Assembly: GCA_030603695.1 (NCBI GenBank)
Contig: JAUVXF010000005.1
Coordinates: 111,277-175,276, forward strand
Source of the DNA: Natronohydrobacter sp.
GTDB taxonomy: Bacteria > Pseudomonadota > Alphaproteobacteria > Rhodobacterales > Rhodobacteraceae
Direction of reading: 5' to 3'
DNA length: 64,000 bases
Below, piece after piece: positions 53,561 to 62,322 of this stretch (positions are counted from its first letter, which is position 1; the number at the start of each line of letters is the position of its first letter). The position numbers and the translations under genes were made by a program. Below the pieces are notes generated by a model. The model searched no databases. It had not been told where the DNA came from and worked only from the letters and a program-made list of their open reading frames with translations.

Positions 53561-54657
53561 CAGCTCATCCTTGCGCCGTCTTGGGGTGAGAAATACGAGG
53601 CTTTGGACAGATCAAAGCCAAATTCCAGCGCTTTGCCCGGTTTTGCGCCCGTATCGGCAGACAGGCGCGAGGTGACTTCCTTTCCGCCCAGCCGCGCCAC
53701 CACGAATGTATCTGCCCCAGCAGGTTCCACCACCTCCACCATCACAGAGCCGTTTTGCACAAGCGGGCCGTGGCGCTGCCCGGCCTCGACAATATCTTCG
53801 GGGCGCAGGCCCAGCAAAATATCGCCCGACAAGCCCGCCATGCGCGGATCATGCAGGCGGATGGGCTGGCCGGTATCGCAGCCAATTTCGATAAAGCTGC
53901 CTTCAGTGGCAGGGGTTGCGCGGGCCGGGATCAGGTTCATCGCAGGGCTGCCCATGAAATCGGCCACAAAGGTATTGGCAGGGCGGGTATAGATTTCATG
54001 CGGTGTGCCGATTTGCTGGATCACGCCGCCTTTCATGACCACGATCTTGGTGGCCAGTGTCATCGCCTCGATCTGGTCATGGGTGACATAGACCATGCTT
54101 GCCCCCAGATCCTGATGCAGGCGCTTGATTTCGGTGCGCATTTCCACACGCAATTTCGCATCAAGGTTTGACAGCGGTTCATCGAACAAAAACAGCGCCG
54201 GATCGCGCACCAATGCCCGCCCCATGGCAACGCGCTGGCGCTGGCCCCCCGATAGCTGGCCGGGGCGGCGGTTGAGAAGCGGTTCAATCTGCAACTGGCG
54301 GGCCACTTCGGCCAGTTTGCTGGCCTGAGTGGCCTTGTCCACGCCGCGCACCTGCATTCCGAAAGTGATATTCTTGGCCACGCTCATGGTGGGGTATAGC
54401 GCGTAGGATTGAAACACCATCGCGATATTGCGGTCTTTCGGGCTGACATGGGTCATATCCTGCCCGCCAATGCGGATGCTGCCACCGCTGATAGGCTCCA
54501 GCCCCGCGATACAGTTCAAAAGCGTGGATTTGCCGCAGCCAGAAGGGCCAACCAGCACCAGAAATTCGCCCTTGTTGATCGAAACATTGATATCTTTGAG
54601 GATTTCTGTGCTGCCGTAATTCTTGAACAGGCCCTGAATTTCCAGAATGGGGGACAT
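53560..54657 (-). CDS. Sugar ABC transporter ATP-binding protein (UgpC/MalK/GtsD type)
   Basis: 365-residue ATPase. Residues 1-240: Walker A VGPSGCGKST, Q-loop FQSYALYPTMSVAKNI, signature LSGGQRQRVAMGRALVRDP, Walker B LFLFDEPLSNLDAKLR and VYVTHDQIEAMTLATKI. The C-terminal 120 residues form the OB-type regulatory domain of the CUT1 sugar family (LLGLRPEDIVEAG, VVEVVEPAGADTFV). Last gene of the sugar operon, 4 bases after the permease. Confidence 0.95.
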   Translation of the reverse strand: MSPILEIQGLFKNYGSTEILKDINVSINKGEFLVLVGPSGCGKSTLLNCIAGLEPISGGSIRIGGQDMTHVSPKDRNIAMVFQSYALYPTMSVAKNITFGMQVRGVDKATQASKLAEVARQLQIEPLLNRRPGQLSGGQRQRVAMGRALVRDPALFLFDEPLSNLDAKLRVEMRTEIKRLHQDLGASMVYVTHDQIEAMTLATKIVVMKGGVIQQIGTPHEIYTRPANTFVADFMGSPAMNLIPARATPATEGSFIEIGCDTGQPIRLHDPRMAGLSGDILLGLRPEDIVEAGQRHGPLVQNGSVMVEVVEPAGADTFVVARLGGKEVTSRLSADTGAKPGKALEFGFDLSKASYFSPQDGARMS

Positions 54658-54661
54658 GGTG

Positions 54662-55552
54662 TTATCCTTTCACCGAACCGGCGGTCAGACCGCGGATGAA
54701 GTATTTTCCAGCAACGACATAGACCAGCAATGTCGGAAGTGCGGCGATGATCGCGGCGGCCATATCGACATTGTATTCCTTAACGCCAGTGGTGGAGTTG
54801 ACGATATTGTTCAGCGCCACGGTTATCGGCTGCGTGCCTGCCTGAGAGAAACTGACCCCAAAGAGGAAGTCATTCCAGATCTGGGTGAATTGCCAGATCA
54901 CTGTGACAACGATAATCGGCAGCGAGAGCGGCAGGAAGATTGACCAGAAGATGCGGAAAAACCCTGCGCCATCTATTTTGGCCGCCTTTGTCAGCTCTGC
55001 CGGGATTGTGACATAGTAATTGCGGAAAAACAGCGTGGTAAAGCCGATCCCATAGATCACATGCACAAAGATCAGCCCCGGAATTGTGCCCGCAATATTC
55101 ATGATCCCCAGCATCCGCGCCATGGGCAACAACACTACCTGAAACGGGATGAAACAGCCAAAGAGCATGAGCGAGAAGATCAGATTTGCCCCGCGAAAGC
55201 GCCATTGCGCGATGACATAGCCATTCATCGCCCCGATCAGCGTAGAAATCATCACGGCCGGCACGGCCAGCATGACCGAATTCCAGAAAAACGGCTGCAA
55301 CCCATCGCAACGAATACCGGTGCAGGCGCCAGACCACGCGGTGCGCCACGGCTCGAGCGTGATTTCGCGTGGCAGGGCCAGCAGCGAGCCTGCGCGGATT
55401 TCCTCCAGATTTTTAAGCGAGGTTGTCAGCATCACAAACAGCGGCAGCAGATACCAGAACGCAAAGACGCTCAGCATCAGATAAAGCCCCCAGCGCAGCG
55501 CGATGCGCGCCCTGCGCGAGGATTGGGTCGGGCGGTAGATGACATCAGTCAT
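54662..55552 (-). CDS. Sugar ABC transporter permease (MalG/GtsC type)
   Basis: 296-residue inner-membrane protein with six helices. An N-terminal SRRARIALRWGLYLMLSVFAFWYLLPLFVMLTTSLK and a large first loop with two cysteines (SGACTGIRCDG) are seen, then the EAA motif (TIPAELTKAAKIDGAGFFRIFWSIFLPLSLPIIVV). The C-terminal YFIRGLTAGSVKG end is typical of CUT1. It overlaps the upstream permease by 8 bases. Confidence 0.94.
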   Translation of the reverse strand: MTDVIYRPTQSSRRARIALRWGLYLMLSVFAFWYLLPLFVMLTTSLKNLEEIRAGSLLALPREITLEPWRTAWSGACTGIRCDGLQPFFWNSVMLAVPAVMISTLIGAMNGYVIAQWRFRGANLIFSLMLFGCFIPFQVVLLPMARMLGIMNIAGTIPGLIFVHVIYGIGFTTLFFRNYYVTIPAELTKAAKIDGAGFFRIFWSIFLPLSLPIIVVTVIWQFTQIWNDFLFGVSFSQAGTQPITVALNNIVNSTTGVKEYNVDMAAAIIAALPTLLVYVVAGKYFIRGLTAGSVKG

Positions 55553-56414
55553 GTTTCGACCTCAGTTCTGAATAGAGATAGGGAACCACAATGGCGAAAA
55601 CGATCATCATCATCACCATGGCACTGGCCGCCGCCTGCCCGATATCGCCGCGCGAAAAGGCCATGGCATACATGTAGGTTGCGGGCAGATCAGTGGCATA
55701 ACCCGGCCCGCCACCTGTCAGCGCGATGACCAGATCAAAGCTTTTGATCGCCAGATGCGCCAGCACGATAAAGGCCGAAAGAAAGATAGGCGCCATGGAT
55801 GGGATGATGATGGCGGTATAGATCCGATGTGTGGGAATGCCATCCACTTGCGCGGCCTTGATGATCTCGCCATCCACAGAGCGCAGGCCCGCCAGAAACA
55901 GCGCCATCACAAAGCCCGATGCCTGCCAGACACCCGCGATCACGATTGTATAAATCGCCATTTTCGGATCGGTGATCCAGTCAAAGCGGAAATTCTCGAA
56001 CCCCCAGCCGCGCACCATCGCTTCTATCCCCAAACCGGGGTTGAGCATCCATTTCCACGCCGTGCCTGTCACGATCAGCGACAGCGCCATCGGATACAGG
56101 TAGATCGTGCGCAATGCCCCTTCGGCGCGAATTTTCTGATCCAGAAAAATGGCAAGCAACAGGCCAAGGATCATGGATATGCCGATAAACAGCACACCAA
56201 ACACGAACAGATTGTTCAGCGCCACTTCCCAGCGGGGCGAGGCGAAAAGGCGTTGATACTGGATCGTGCCCACGATGTCGTAATTGGGCAGCAGGCGCGA
56301 GCGGGTGAAGGATACCCATGCCGTCCAGCCAATGAACCCATACACAAAGATCAGGATCGCGATGAAACTGGGGGCAAGCACGAGTTTGGGCACATGACGT
56401 TCAAGCCATTGCAT
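55545..56414 (-). CDS. Sugar ABC transporter permease (MalF/GtsB type)
   Basis: 289-residue inner-membrane protein with six helices. It starts with LVLAPSFIAILIFVYGFIGWTAWVSFTRSRLLPNYDIVG, has the CUT1 helix IYLYPMALSLIVTGTAWKWMLNPGLGIE and the EAA loop DGEIIKAAQVDGIPTHRIYTAIIIPSM. GAGGAGG lies eight bases before ATG 56414. It pairs with the downstream MalG-type permease. Confidence 0.94.
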   Translation of the reverse strand: MQWLERHVPKLVLAPSFIAILIFVYGFIGWTAWVSFTRSRLLPNYDIVGTIQYQRLFASPRWEVALNNLFVFGVLFIGISMILGLLLAIFLDQKIRAEGALRTIYLYPMALSLIVTGTAWKWMLNPGLGIEAMVRGWGFENFRFDWITDPKMAIYTIVIAGVWQASGFVMALFLAGLRSVDGEIIKAAQVDGIPTHRIYTAIIIPSMAPIFLSAFIVLAHLAIKSFDLVIALTGGGPGYATDLPATYMYAMAFSRGDIGQAAASAMVMMMIVFAIVVPYLYSELRSKHD

Positions 56415-56510
56415 AGCCAAGCCTCCTCGAAGGGGACGGGCAGGGCGTGCCCTGCATCTGAAGTGTAAGATATCTGCGCATGATCGCAACACGGTTGCGC
56501 GCGCACCAAA

Positions 56511-56539
56511 ATGTCAGGGGCCACATTGGCCCCTGACAT
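56511..56539 (-). promoter_or_regulatory. Hairpin between the sugar-binding-protein gene and its permeases
   Basis: A 13-bp perfect stem (ATGTCAGGGGCCA with TGGCCCCTGACAT) and a 3-base loop, 7 bases after the binding-protein stop, 97 bases before the permease start, followed on the minus strand by only TTTTGG. It is therefore probably an mRNA stabiliser or partial attenuator, not a full terminator. Confidence 0.75.
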
Positions 56540-56546
56540 GGCAAGA

Positions 56547-57791
56547 TCACAAGGAATTTGCCACTGCATCCACCAACATTTGCACCGCTTCTTCGGATGA
56601 CATGTCAGAGTTGAAATGCGCAGTCACAACATCTGTGATAGCGCCGGCTTGCGCCCCGCGCAGCGCCATTCCATGCGCATAGCTGGGCAGAAGCGAACCC
56701 GCCTCGGATGTCGCTGTCATCTCATTGGCCGACAAGATCGCGCAGCTGTCGAAATCATCCAGCGCCAGATCAGACCGCACAGGGATAGAGCCTTTGTTCA
56801 GGTTGAACACTTTCTGGAAGTTTTCGCCCACGATCAGCTCTGCCAGCAGTTGCTGGCCTGCGATATTGTCATCACCCGATACGGTGAACATGGCAAAGCT
56901 ATCGACATTGTAAAGATAGCCATCACCGGGTGTAGAGGCGCAGAGGAAATCTTCGCCCGGCACTTTGCCTGCTGCCAGAAATTCACCCTTGGCCCAGTCG
57001 CCCATGATCTGAAAGGCGGCCTCGCCATTCATCACCATTGCGGTGGCTAGGTTCCAGTCGCGGCCGGAGAAATTGCTATCCACAAAGCCGCGCATCACGC
57101 GCATCTGATCAAACACCGCTTTCATTGTGTCCGATGTCAGCGCGTCTGTATCCAGATCAATCAGCGCCGCGCGGAAGAAATCCGGCCCGCCCAGACCCAG
57201 AACAACCGTTTCAAACACGGTTGCATCCTGCCAAGCCTGACCGCCATGGGCCAAGGGCGTAATGCCAGCCGCTTGCAGCTTTTCGGCGGCAGCGTTGAAT
57301 TCTTCCCATGTGGTGGGCATGGCGATATCATTGGCCTCTAGAATGGCTTTGTTTGCCCAAACCCAATCTACGCGGTGCACGTTTACAGGCGCTGCGCACC
57401 ACACGCCTTCACATTGCATATGGCCCGCAATGGATGCTGGCAGAATATCCTCCCAGCCCTCGGCTTCGGCCACGGCAGAGATATCGGCCAAAACCCCTTC
57501 CTCATACCATTCCTGAATCGCGGGGCCTTTCAGTTGCACGGCGGTTGGCGCATTGCCAGACAGCACGCGCGCGCGCAGCGCTGTCATTGCGGCATCACCA
57601 CCGCCACCAGCAACCGGCATATCTGTCCATGTGCCGCCGCGCGCCGCGAATTCTTCTTGCAGCACGGCTACCGCGCGGGCTTCGCCGCCCGATGTCCACC
57701 AATGCAAAACCTCTGCCTGTGGGCCTGCCATCGCAACAGATGCGTAGCACAAAGACGCAGCCGAAGCTGCCAGTGTCATTCTTAATGTCAT
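56547..57791 (-). CDS. Sugar ABC transporter substrate-binding protein, glucose/mannose (GtsA) type
   Basis: 414-residue precursor with a signal peptide (TLAASAASLCYASVAMA). The mature start AEVLHWWTSGGEARAVAVLQEEFAARGGTW, the AAPVNVHRVDWVWANKAIL and LAHGGQAWQDATVFETVVLGLGG segments, IMGDWAKGEF and the NFQKVFNLNKGSIPVRSD near the C-terminus match the glucose/mannose binding proteins GtsA of Pseudomonas and relatives. Four cysteines are present. ATG 57791 has GGGAGG six bases upstream; an ATG two codons earlier abuts that site. First gene of the operon; divergent from a response regulator. Confidence 0.92.
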   Translation of the reverse strand: MTLRMTLAASAASLCYASVAMAGPQAEVLHWWTSGGEARAVAVLQEEFAARGGTWTDMPVAGGGGDAAMTALRARVLSGNAPTAVQLKGPAIQEWYEEGVLADISAVAEAEGWEDILPASIAGHMQCEGVWCAAPVNVHRVDWVWANKAILEANDIAMPTTWEEFNAAAEKLQAAGITPLAHGGQAWQDATVFETVVLGLGGPDFFRAALIDLDTDALTSDTMKAVFDQMRVMRGFVDSNFSGRDWNLATAMVMNGEAAFQIMGDWAKGEFLAAGKVPGEDFLCASTPGDGYLYNVDSFAMFTVSGDDNIAGQQLLAELIVGENFQKVFNLNKGSIPVRSDLALDDFDSCAILSANEMTATSEAGSLLPSYAHGMALRGAQAGAITDVVTAHFNSDMSSEEAVQMLVDAVANSL

Positions 57792-57906
57792 GGTCATCCT
57801 CCCAGATGGTCGGCGGGACATCCGCCTGACAAGGCAGAGTGTTGCGCCAGGCCGCGGGCTTGCGCAACTGTTTCAGCGTGCCGCCCACCCTGTTTTTGGC
57901 CCGATC

Positions 57907-57924
57907 TGTTACAAGTTGTTACAA
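57907..57924. promoter_or_regulatory. Direct repeat TGTTACAA - 2 bases - TGTTACAA between the sugar operon and its two-component genes
   Basis: Two identical 8-mers spaced 10 bases start to start (57907-57914 and 57917-57924). This is the form in which OmpR-family response regulators bind, as head-to-tail dimers about one DNA turn apart. The site lies 50 bases before the regulator ATG and 116 bases before the sugar-binding-protein ATG. The second copy overlaps a possible -35 (TTACAA) for the regulator gene, with a weak TAGAAC 18 bases on. Confidence 0.6.
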
Positions 57925-57974
57925 AACCCAAATTCGGCATGCTAGAACCTATCCGAAGTGCCAAGGGGGGATTG

Positions 57975-58706
57975 ATGGCAATACCGCGTTTGCTGGTGGT
58001 TGATGATGACAAGGACATGTGCGCCATGATGGTGGGCTGGCTACAGCGCAACGGCTTCAGCGTGGCGGGGGTGCATGACAGCGCAGGGATTGCAGAACAG
58101 ATGGCGCAAGGCCGCGTTGATCTGATCTTGCTGGATGTGATGCTGGGCGATGAAAACGGGCTGCGGCTATGCCAGACCCTGCGCGCCGAACATGATGTGC
58201 CGATCATCATGGTTTCGGCCCTGTCTGCCGATGATCAGCGGATGGCGGGCTACCGGGCCGGGGCCGATGATTATGTGGCCAAACCCTTCAACCCGGATCT
58301 GTTGGTGGCGCGCGTGCGTGCGGTGCTGAGCCGCGCGCACAGGGCCGCATCGCTGGCCTATCGTCGGCGTGCGCGCAAATGCGAATTTGCGGGCTGGCAG
58401 TTTGATCCGCGCGCCGCGCGCCTGCGCGCGCCCGATGGCTTTGATGTGGCCCTGTCCGCGCGCGAGCATCAATTGTTGCAAGTGCTGCTTGCGAACCCCG
58501 AAATCCCGCTGACACGCGAAGAAATCGCCTGCGCCATGGATGTGGATGGGGGCGCAACCGCCGATCCTGCGGAAGGGCGCGCGATTGATGTGCTTATCGG
58601 GCGGCTGCGCAGCAAGATAGAAGACAACCCCAAAGACCCCGCCCTGATCCGCACAGCGCGGGGGGTGGGCTATGTTCTGGCCTGCCGGGTAGAGTTTCTG
58701 TCATGA
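57975..58706 (+). CDS. OmpR-family response regulator (GltR-like, adjacent to glucose-type importer)
   Basis: 243-residue regulator: receiver domain LLVVDDDKDMCAMMVGWLQ with phospho-acceptor aspartate 54 (LILLDVMLGDENG) and DDYVAKPFNPDLL. The winged-helix domain contains LSAREHQLLQVLLANPEIPLTREEI, DVLIGRLRSKIEDNPKDPALIRTARGVGYVLA. GGGGGG lies before the ATG at 57975. Its position beside a GtsA-type importer recalls the Pseudomonas glucose regulator pair GltR/GtrS. Overlaps the kinase by 4 bases. Confidence 0.92.
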   Translation: MAIPRLLVVDDDKDMCAMMVGWLQRNGFSVAGVHDSAGIAEQMAQGRVDLILLDVMLGDENGLRLCQTLRAEHDVPIIMVSALSADDQRMAGYRAGADDYVAKPFNPDLLVARVRAVLSRAHRAASLAYRRRARKCEFAGWQFDPRAARLRAPDGFDVALSAREHQLLQVLLANPEIPLTREEIACAMDVDGGATADPAEGRAIDVLIGRLRSKIEDNPKDPALIRTARGVGYVLACRVEFLS

Positions 58707-60208
58707 GGCTAAGCCTGCAAGGCTGGGCAACACTCTGGATAGCTGCGGCCATGATTGCGGGGGCTGCGGCGGCAGTGGTCTGGACAAGTTCCGCGCAGGC
58801 ATGGCGCAGCCATCTGGACAGTGCCTATCTTGCGGGGCGCGGGCTGGCGCAAAGCCTGCTGTATGACACCCCACCGCCTGCGACCATCAGCTTGGCGCGC
58901 ATTTTTCCGCAGGTTCCGATTGGCACATTCGCGCCAACGCACCGGGATGCAAGCTTGCCCGCCTCTGCCCGCATGACCACGCTGTCGCTGCGCCAGCGCG
59001 GAGCAGATGAAGATATGCGCGCGCCCGGCAAACGCTTGCTGATCCATGTTCTCAGTGACAGGTTGCAATACCCGGTTGCCAGCATAGATGGCGTGGCCGG
59101 CGCGGCAGAGGGGCTTGCATCGCTCTCGCGCCAGATGGCCTTGCATTGCTCTGACAGCACGATGTTTTTGCAAGATGACGATGGCCGCTGGTGGCGGGCT
59201 GAATCTGCGCTGTGGTCATGTGATCACCAGCCGCGTGATTTGCGGCTTTGGGCGGTGGCACTGGCTGTTGCGGCACTTGTGCTGCTCTGGGGGCATGCCC
59301 GCGATCTCAGCAGTGGCTTTCGTGAGTTGGCCAATGCGCTGGCAGGGCGCACCCGCTTGGGGCAGATGGAGGATTTGCAAATCTCCGGCCCTATCGAATT
59401 GCGCCAGACCATTGAAGCGGTGAATGCCTATCTGTCAGAAGAAAGGGATCGGCTTGCACGGCGTTCCTTGGTGCTGTCCGGGGTAAGCCACGATCTGGGC
59501 ACGCCTGCCACGCGCCTGCGGTTGCGCGTGGCCATGATCGATGACCCTGATTTGCGCGAAAAATTTACCGCAGATCTGGATAAGATGGCGGCGATGATTG
59601 AGGAAGTCCTGACCTTCACCCGCGCCGAAATCGCGGCAGAGCCGGAGAGTGATTTTTCTTTCGTGGCATTGGTGCAATCAGTGGTGGCCGATTATCAGGA
59701 TACCGGCCGCCCCGTCACACTGGCTTTGCCGCAAACTGCCACTGTCGGGCCAACAGGATCGGTATTTGGCACATCTGGCGGGCGCAAACGCGCCGTCACC
59801 GAAGGGCGCAGGATGCTGTTTCGGGGCCGTCCTGTGGCGTTGGAGCGCGCCTTGTCAAACCTGATCGACAATGCGCTGAAATATGGGCGGCGCGCGCAGG
59901 TGCGGTTGCTGCGGAATTCTGCCCGGATTATTGTGGAAATACAGGATGAGGGGCGAGAGCTTGATCCTGAAACGCTGGCCCGGCTGACCGAACCTTTCGC
60001 GCGCGGGCGCAACCAGAATGATGCCGATGGCCATCCCGTTTCCGGCTTTGGGATGGGTTTGAGCATTGTGGCAACGATCGCGGCGCAACATGGGGGGCAA
60101 CTTGAATTTGAACAAACCCCGCAAGGGCTATGCGCAAGGCTGACACTGCCACGCGATACCTACGCCATTCACGCACCATCGCGCCGCAAAGGGCGCAATG
60201 GAAATTAG
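58703..60208 (+). CDS. Sensor histidine kinase (GtrS-like position)
   Basis: 501-residue membrane kinase. Helix 1 is at residues 8-28. A periplasmic sensor domain of about 155 residues with two cysteines (LHCSD, WSCDH) comes before helix 2 at about 183-197 (AVALAVAALVLLWG). Then come a HAMP-like linker and the H-box VLSGVSHDLGTPATRLRLR with histidine 263. The ATPase region has SNLIDNALKYGRRAQ, and GFGMGLSIVATIAAQHGG is the G2 box. ATG overlaps the regulator stop (ATGA). Ligand unknown; sugar or its oxidation product by neighbourhood. Confidence 0.92.
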   Translation: MRLSLQGWATLWIAAAMIAGAAAAVVWTSSAQAWRSHLDSAYLAGRGLAQSLLYDTPPPATISLARIFPQVPIGTFAPTHRDASLPASARMTTLSLRQRGADEDMRAPGKRLLIHVLSDRLQYPVASIDGVAGAAEGLASLSRQMALHCSDSTMFLQDDDGRWWRAESALWSCDHQPRDLRLWAVALAVAALVLLWGHARDLSSGFRELANALAGRTRLGQMEDLQISGPIELRQTIEAVNAYLSEERDRLARRSLVLSGVSHDLGTPATRLRLRVAMIDDPDLREKFTADLDKMAAMIEEVLTFTRAEIAAEPESDFSFVALVQSVVADYQDTGRPVTLALPQTATVGPTGSVFGTSGGRKRAVTEGRRMLFRGRPVALERALSNLIDNALKYGRRAQVRLLRNSARIIVEIQDEGRELDPETLARLTEPFARGRNQNDADGHPVSGFGMGLSIVATIAAQHGGQLEFEQTPQGLCARLTLPRDTYAIHAPSRRKGRNGN

Positions 60209-60253
60209 ACTGATCTGCCAAATCATATCGCCCCGGCCTGCACACTGGCCTAT

Positions 60254-61258
60254 TTACGGCCAAATCAGCCCGTCAAGGGGTTTGAAGCGCCGGGCAGACC
60301 CTAATAATTCGACCAAAGCAGCCCTATCCAGTGTCTTGAGTGAATCGCGATATGTGAAATTCGCCATCTTCAACATCAACGCATTTTGCAAAAAATTACG
60401 CTTCTCTTCCTCTTCCAGATCACTGGCATGCACTTTTTCACACAGGGCTATCAGGAGGTTTTCGGCACAACGCGCCAAGGCATCGAAATGAAAGGGCCTT
60501 CTTTGATCAAGTTTAAAATTATCTGTTGTAAGCCCAAAAGCTTTGAACAGTTCCACCAGTTGATCTTCGCGCGCATCTAGTGAAAAATCCCAACAGGTTT
60601 TAATTTCGCTCTGATCAAAATCATCACACACCCTGATTTCCCGCGCAGAGCAAACCAATCGTGCAACAACATACATGTCGCGAAACCACCGATTTGATAA
60701 ATAGGGAAATTCCACATTTAAAAAAAGGGATCGCCGCCACACTATACCTGCTGCTGGAAGCGTAAATAGCGCTGCGAAAAGATTCTCGTTGGCGGACGTC
60801 TGTGACATAGACAAAGCACCTGATGCATTTATATTGGCGCTGTCTGCGCCGCACTTGATCAACACATTGTGGGGGATTATGGCATCGGCATTGCCAAGCG
60901 CAGCTTGTGCAAGAAGCGCTTTTAACACACTCAAATCCAATAGGGTGTCAGAATTTGCAAAGAAAACAAAAGGTGCCTCTGCAACGATTAGACCTGTATT
61001 GAAGGCGGCCTCTACGCCAGCAGGAACGTCATGTGTTATGACGGAAATATTTGAAAACCTTTTTGTAATGGGAAAGAGTTGCAGGTTTTCCTTTGGGCAG
61101 TCCCTGATATATACAAACTGTACAGACGGAAACGCCTCTGCATTTGTCACCAGAGCATCGATATCCAGCTTGGTGCTGGTAGATGTCTGGACATAAATAA
61201 CTGACAGCGCAAAGCCGATATTTGAGTCTGTACTGGCTGATAAACTTGAGTGGAACAT
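60254..61258 (-). CDS. Probable glycosyltransferase (divergent GT-A type)
   Basis: 334-residue soluble protein in the AT-rich block. It has a weak GT2-like pattern: VIYVQTSTSTKLDIDAL at the start, then GVEAAFNTGLIVAEAPFVFFANSDTLLDLSVLKALLAQA, where the N-x-G-x-x-x-A and a degenerate D-x-D (NSDT) recall family 2 transferases. The catalytic DxD is not exact. The rest shows no known motif. Third of three consecutive glycosyltransferase-like genes; a role in surface glycan synthesis is inferred. No signal or membrane helix. Confidence 0.6.
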   Translation of the reverse strand: MFHSSLSASTDSNIGFALSVIYVQTSTSTKLDIDALVTNAEAFPSVQFVYIRDCPKENLQLFPITKRFSNISVITHDVPAGVEAAFNTGLIVAEAPFVFFANSDTLLDLSVLKALLAQAALGNADAIIPHNVLIKCGADSANINASGALSMSQTSANENLFAALFTLPAAGIVWRRSLFLNVEFPYLSNRWFRDMYVVARLVCSAREIRVCDDFDQSEIKTCWDFSLDAREDQLVELFKAFGLTTDNFKLDQRRPFHFDALARCAENLLIALCEKVHASDLEEEEKRNFLQNALMLKMANFTYRDSLKTLDRAALVELLGSARRFKPLDGLIWP

Positions 61259-61308
61259 ATGCGCGCGCCCTTTCGCCTGGTGTGTATGCCTATTTTCTAT
61301 GTAATAAA

Positions 61309-62298
61309 CTACATGAATCGCTTTACCTTTATTTGGCGAAATAATTCATCGTTATCCAGGTTTTTCAAGTAGGGACGAAGCTCAAGAAATGAAACTTTGA
61401 GAAGCAAGAGCTGCTTCAGATGCTCCAAGATTTCAGTATCTGTGAACTTGGAGGCGATAAACTTTTTAGAAATGAATGCCATATCAGAGTCAAGCTGTGA
61501 AGTAATCGCGGAAGCTGAATGTCTTATTTTCTCTATTTCTATCTCTCGGCCTTCAAAATACTCGAAAAGCAATCTGTAAACATCAGCATAATCGGTAATC
61601 TGCTTTCCAGTAACCTTATTAATCAAGGAGTCTTTTCGCGACCCGCGATAATAGTATAAAATATCGGGAATAGATCTATGGTTATTTGCGGCACTAAATA
61701 ATCTTGGTATCGTCGCCAAATCTTCATAAAGTTTACGCTTTGGACAAGAAATTTTATTGTCGATATATAGTGATCTTCGGATCATCTTCGACCAAAACAC
61801 TGGAATTGCCTTAATTATCTCAGATTCGTCAAGACGCTGCTCGGATTCAAAATCTTTTGGGGTATATGTCCATAAGACTCCTCCATCCGCCATAAACTCT
61901 GTAGAGCCTGCACATATTACATCGTAATATCCATCTCTGGACGCTTTCCAGAACGCCTCCAGCATATTTGGTGCCGCGATATCATCGCTGTCGACACTTA
62001 CGATGTATTCCCCACGAGATGCGATAACTCCCGTGTTCCTGGCCATCGATGCCCCGCTTTCTCTCTCATTAGTAAAAAATCTAAAACGCTCATCTGCACT
62101 TACAAACTCGCGAATAATTTCAATGCTTTTATCGGTTGAGCCATCGTCAACACAAACTACCTCAAAATCCTCAAATGTCTGTGCCACAAGCGACTCCAGA
62201 CACCCACGAAGATATTTCTCTGTATTATAAACTGGAACATTGACGGATATCTTTGGGGAACTCTGCTGAGCTGTTTTGAAATTGCTGTCACTCAGCAT
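61309..62298 (-). CDS. Family 2 glycosyltransferase
   Basis: 329-residue protein with the complete GT2 N-terminal domain: ISVNVPVYNTEKYLRGCLESLVAQTFEDFEVVCVDDGSTDKSIEII, SGASMARNTGVIASRGEYIVSVDSDDIAAPNMLEAFW, in which the VDDGSTD and DSDD aspartates bind the nucleotide sugar and metal. The C-terminal part is unusual. Cytoplasmic, likely transferring a sugar onto a surface polysaccharide. AT-rich codon use (AAA, AAT, TAT) differs sharply from the neighbours on the left. Confidence 0.9.
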   Translation of the reverse strand: MLSDSNFKTAQQSSPKISVNVPVYNTEKYLRGCLESLVAQTFEDFEVVCVDDGSTDKSIEIIREFVSADERFRFFTNERESGASMARNTGVIASRGEYIVSVDSDDIAAPNMLEAFWKASRDGYYDVICAGSTEFMADGGVLWTYTPKDFESEQRLDESEIIKAIPVFWSKMIRRSLYIDNKISCPKRKLYEDLATIPRLFSAANNHRSIPDILYYYRGSRKDSLINKVTGKQITDYADVYRLLFEYFEGREIEIEKIRHSASAITSQLDSDMAFISKKFIASKFTDTEILEHLKQLLLLKVSFLELRPYLKNLDNDELFRQIKVKRFM

Positions 62299-62322
62299 TT
62301 TAGAATCTCCTGTGTCTATGTG

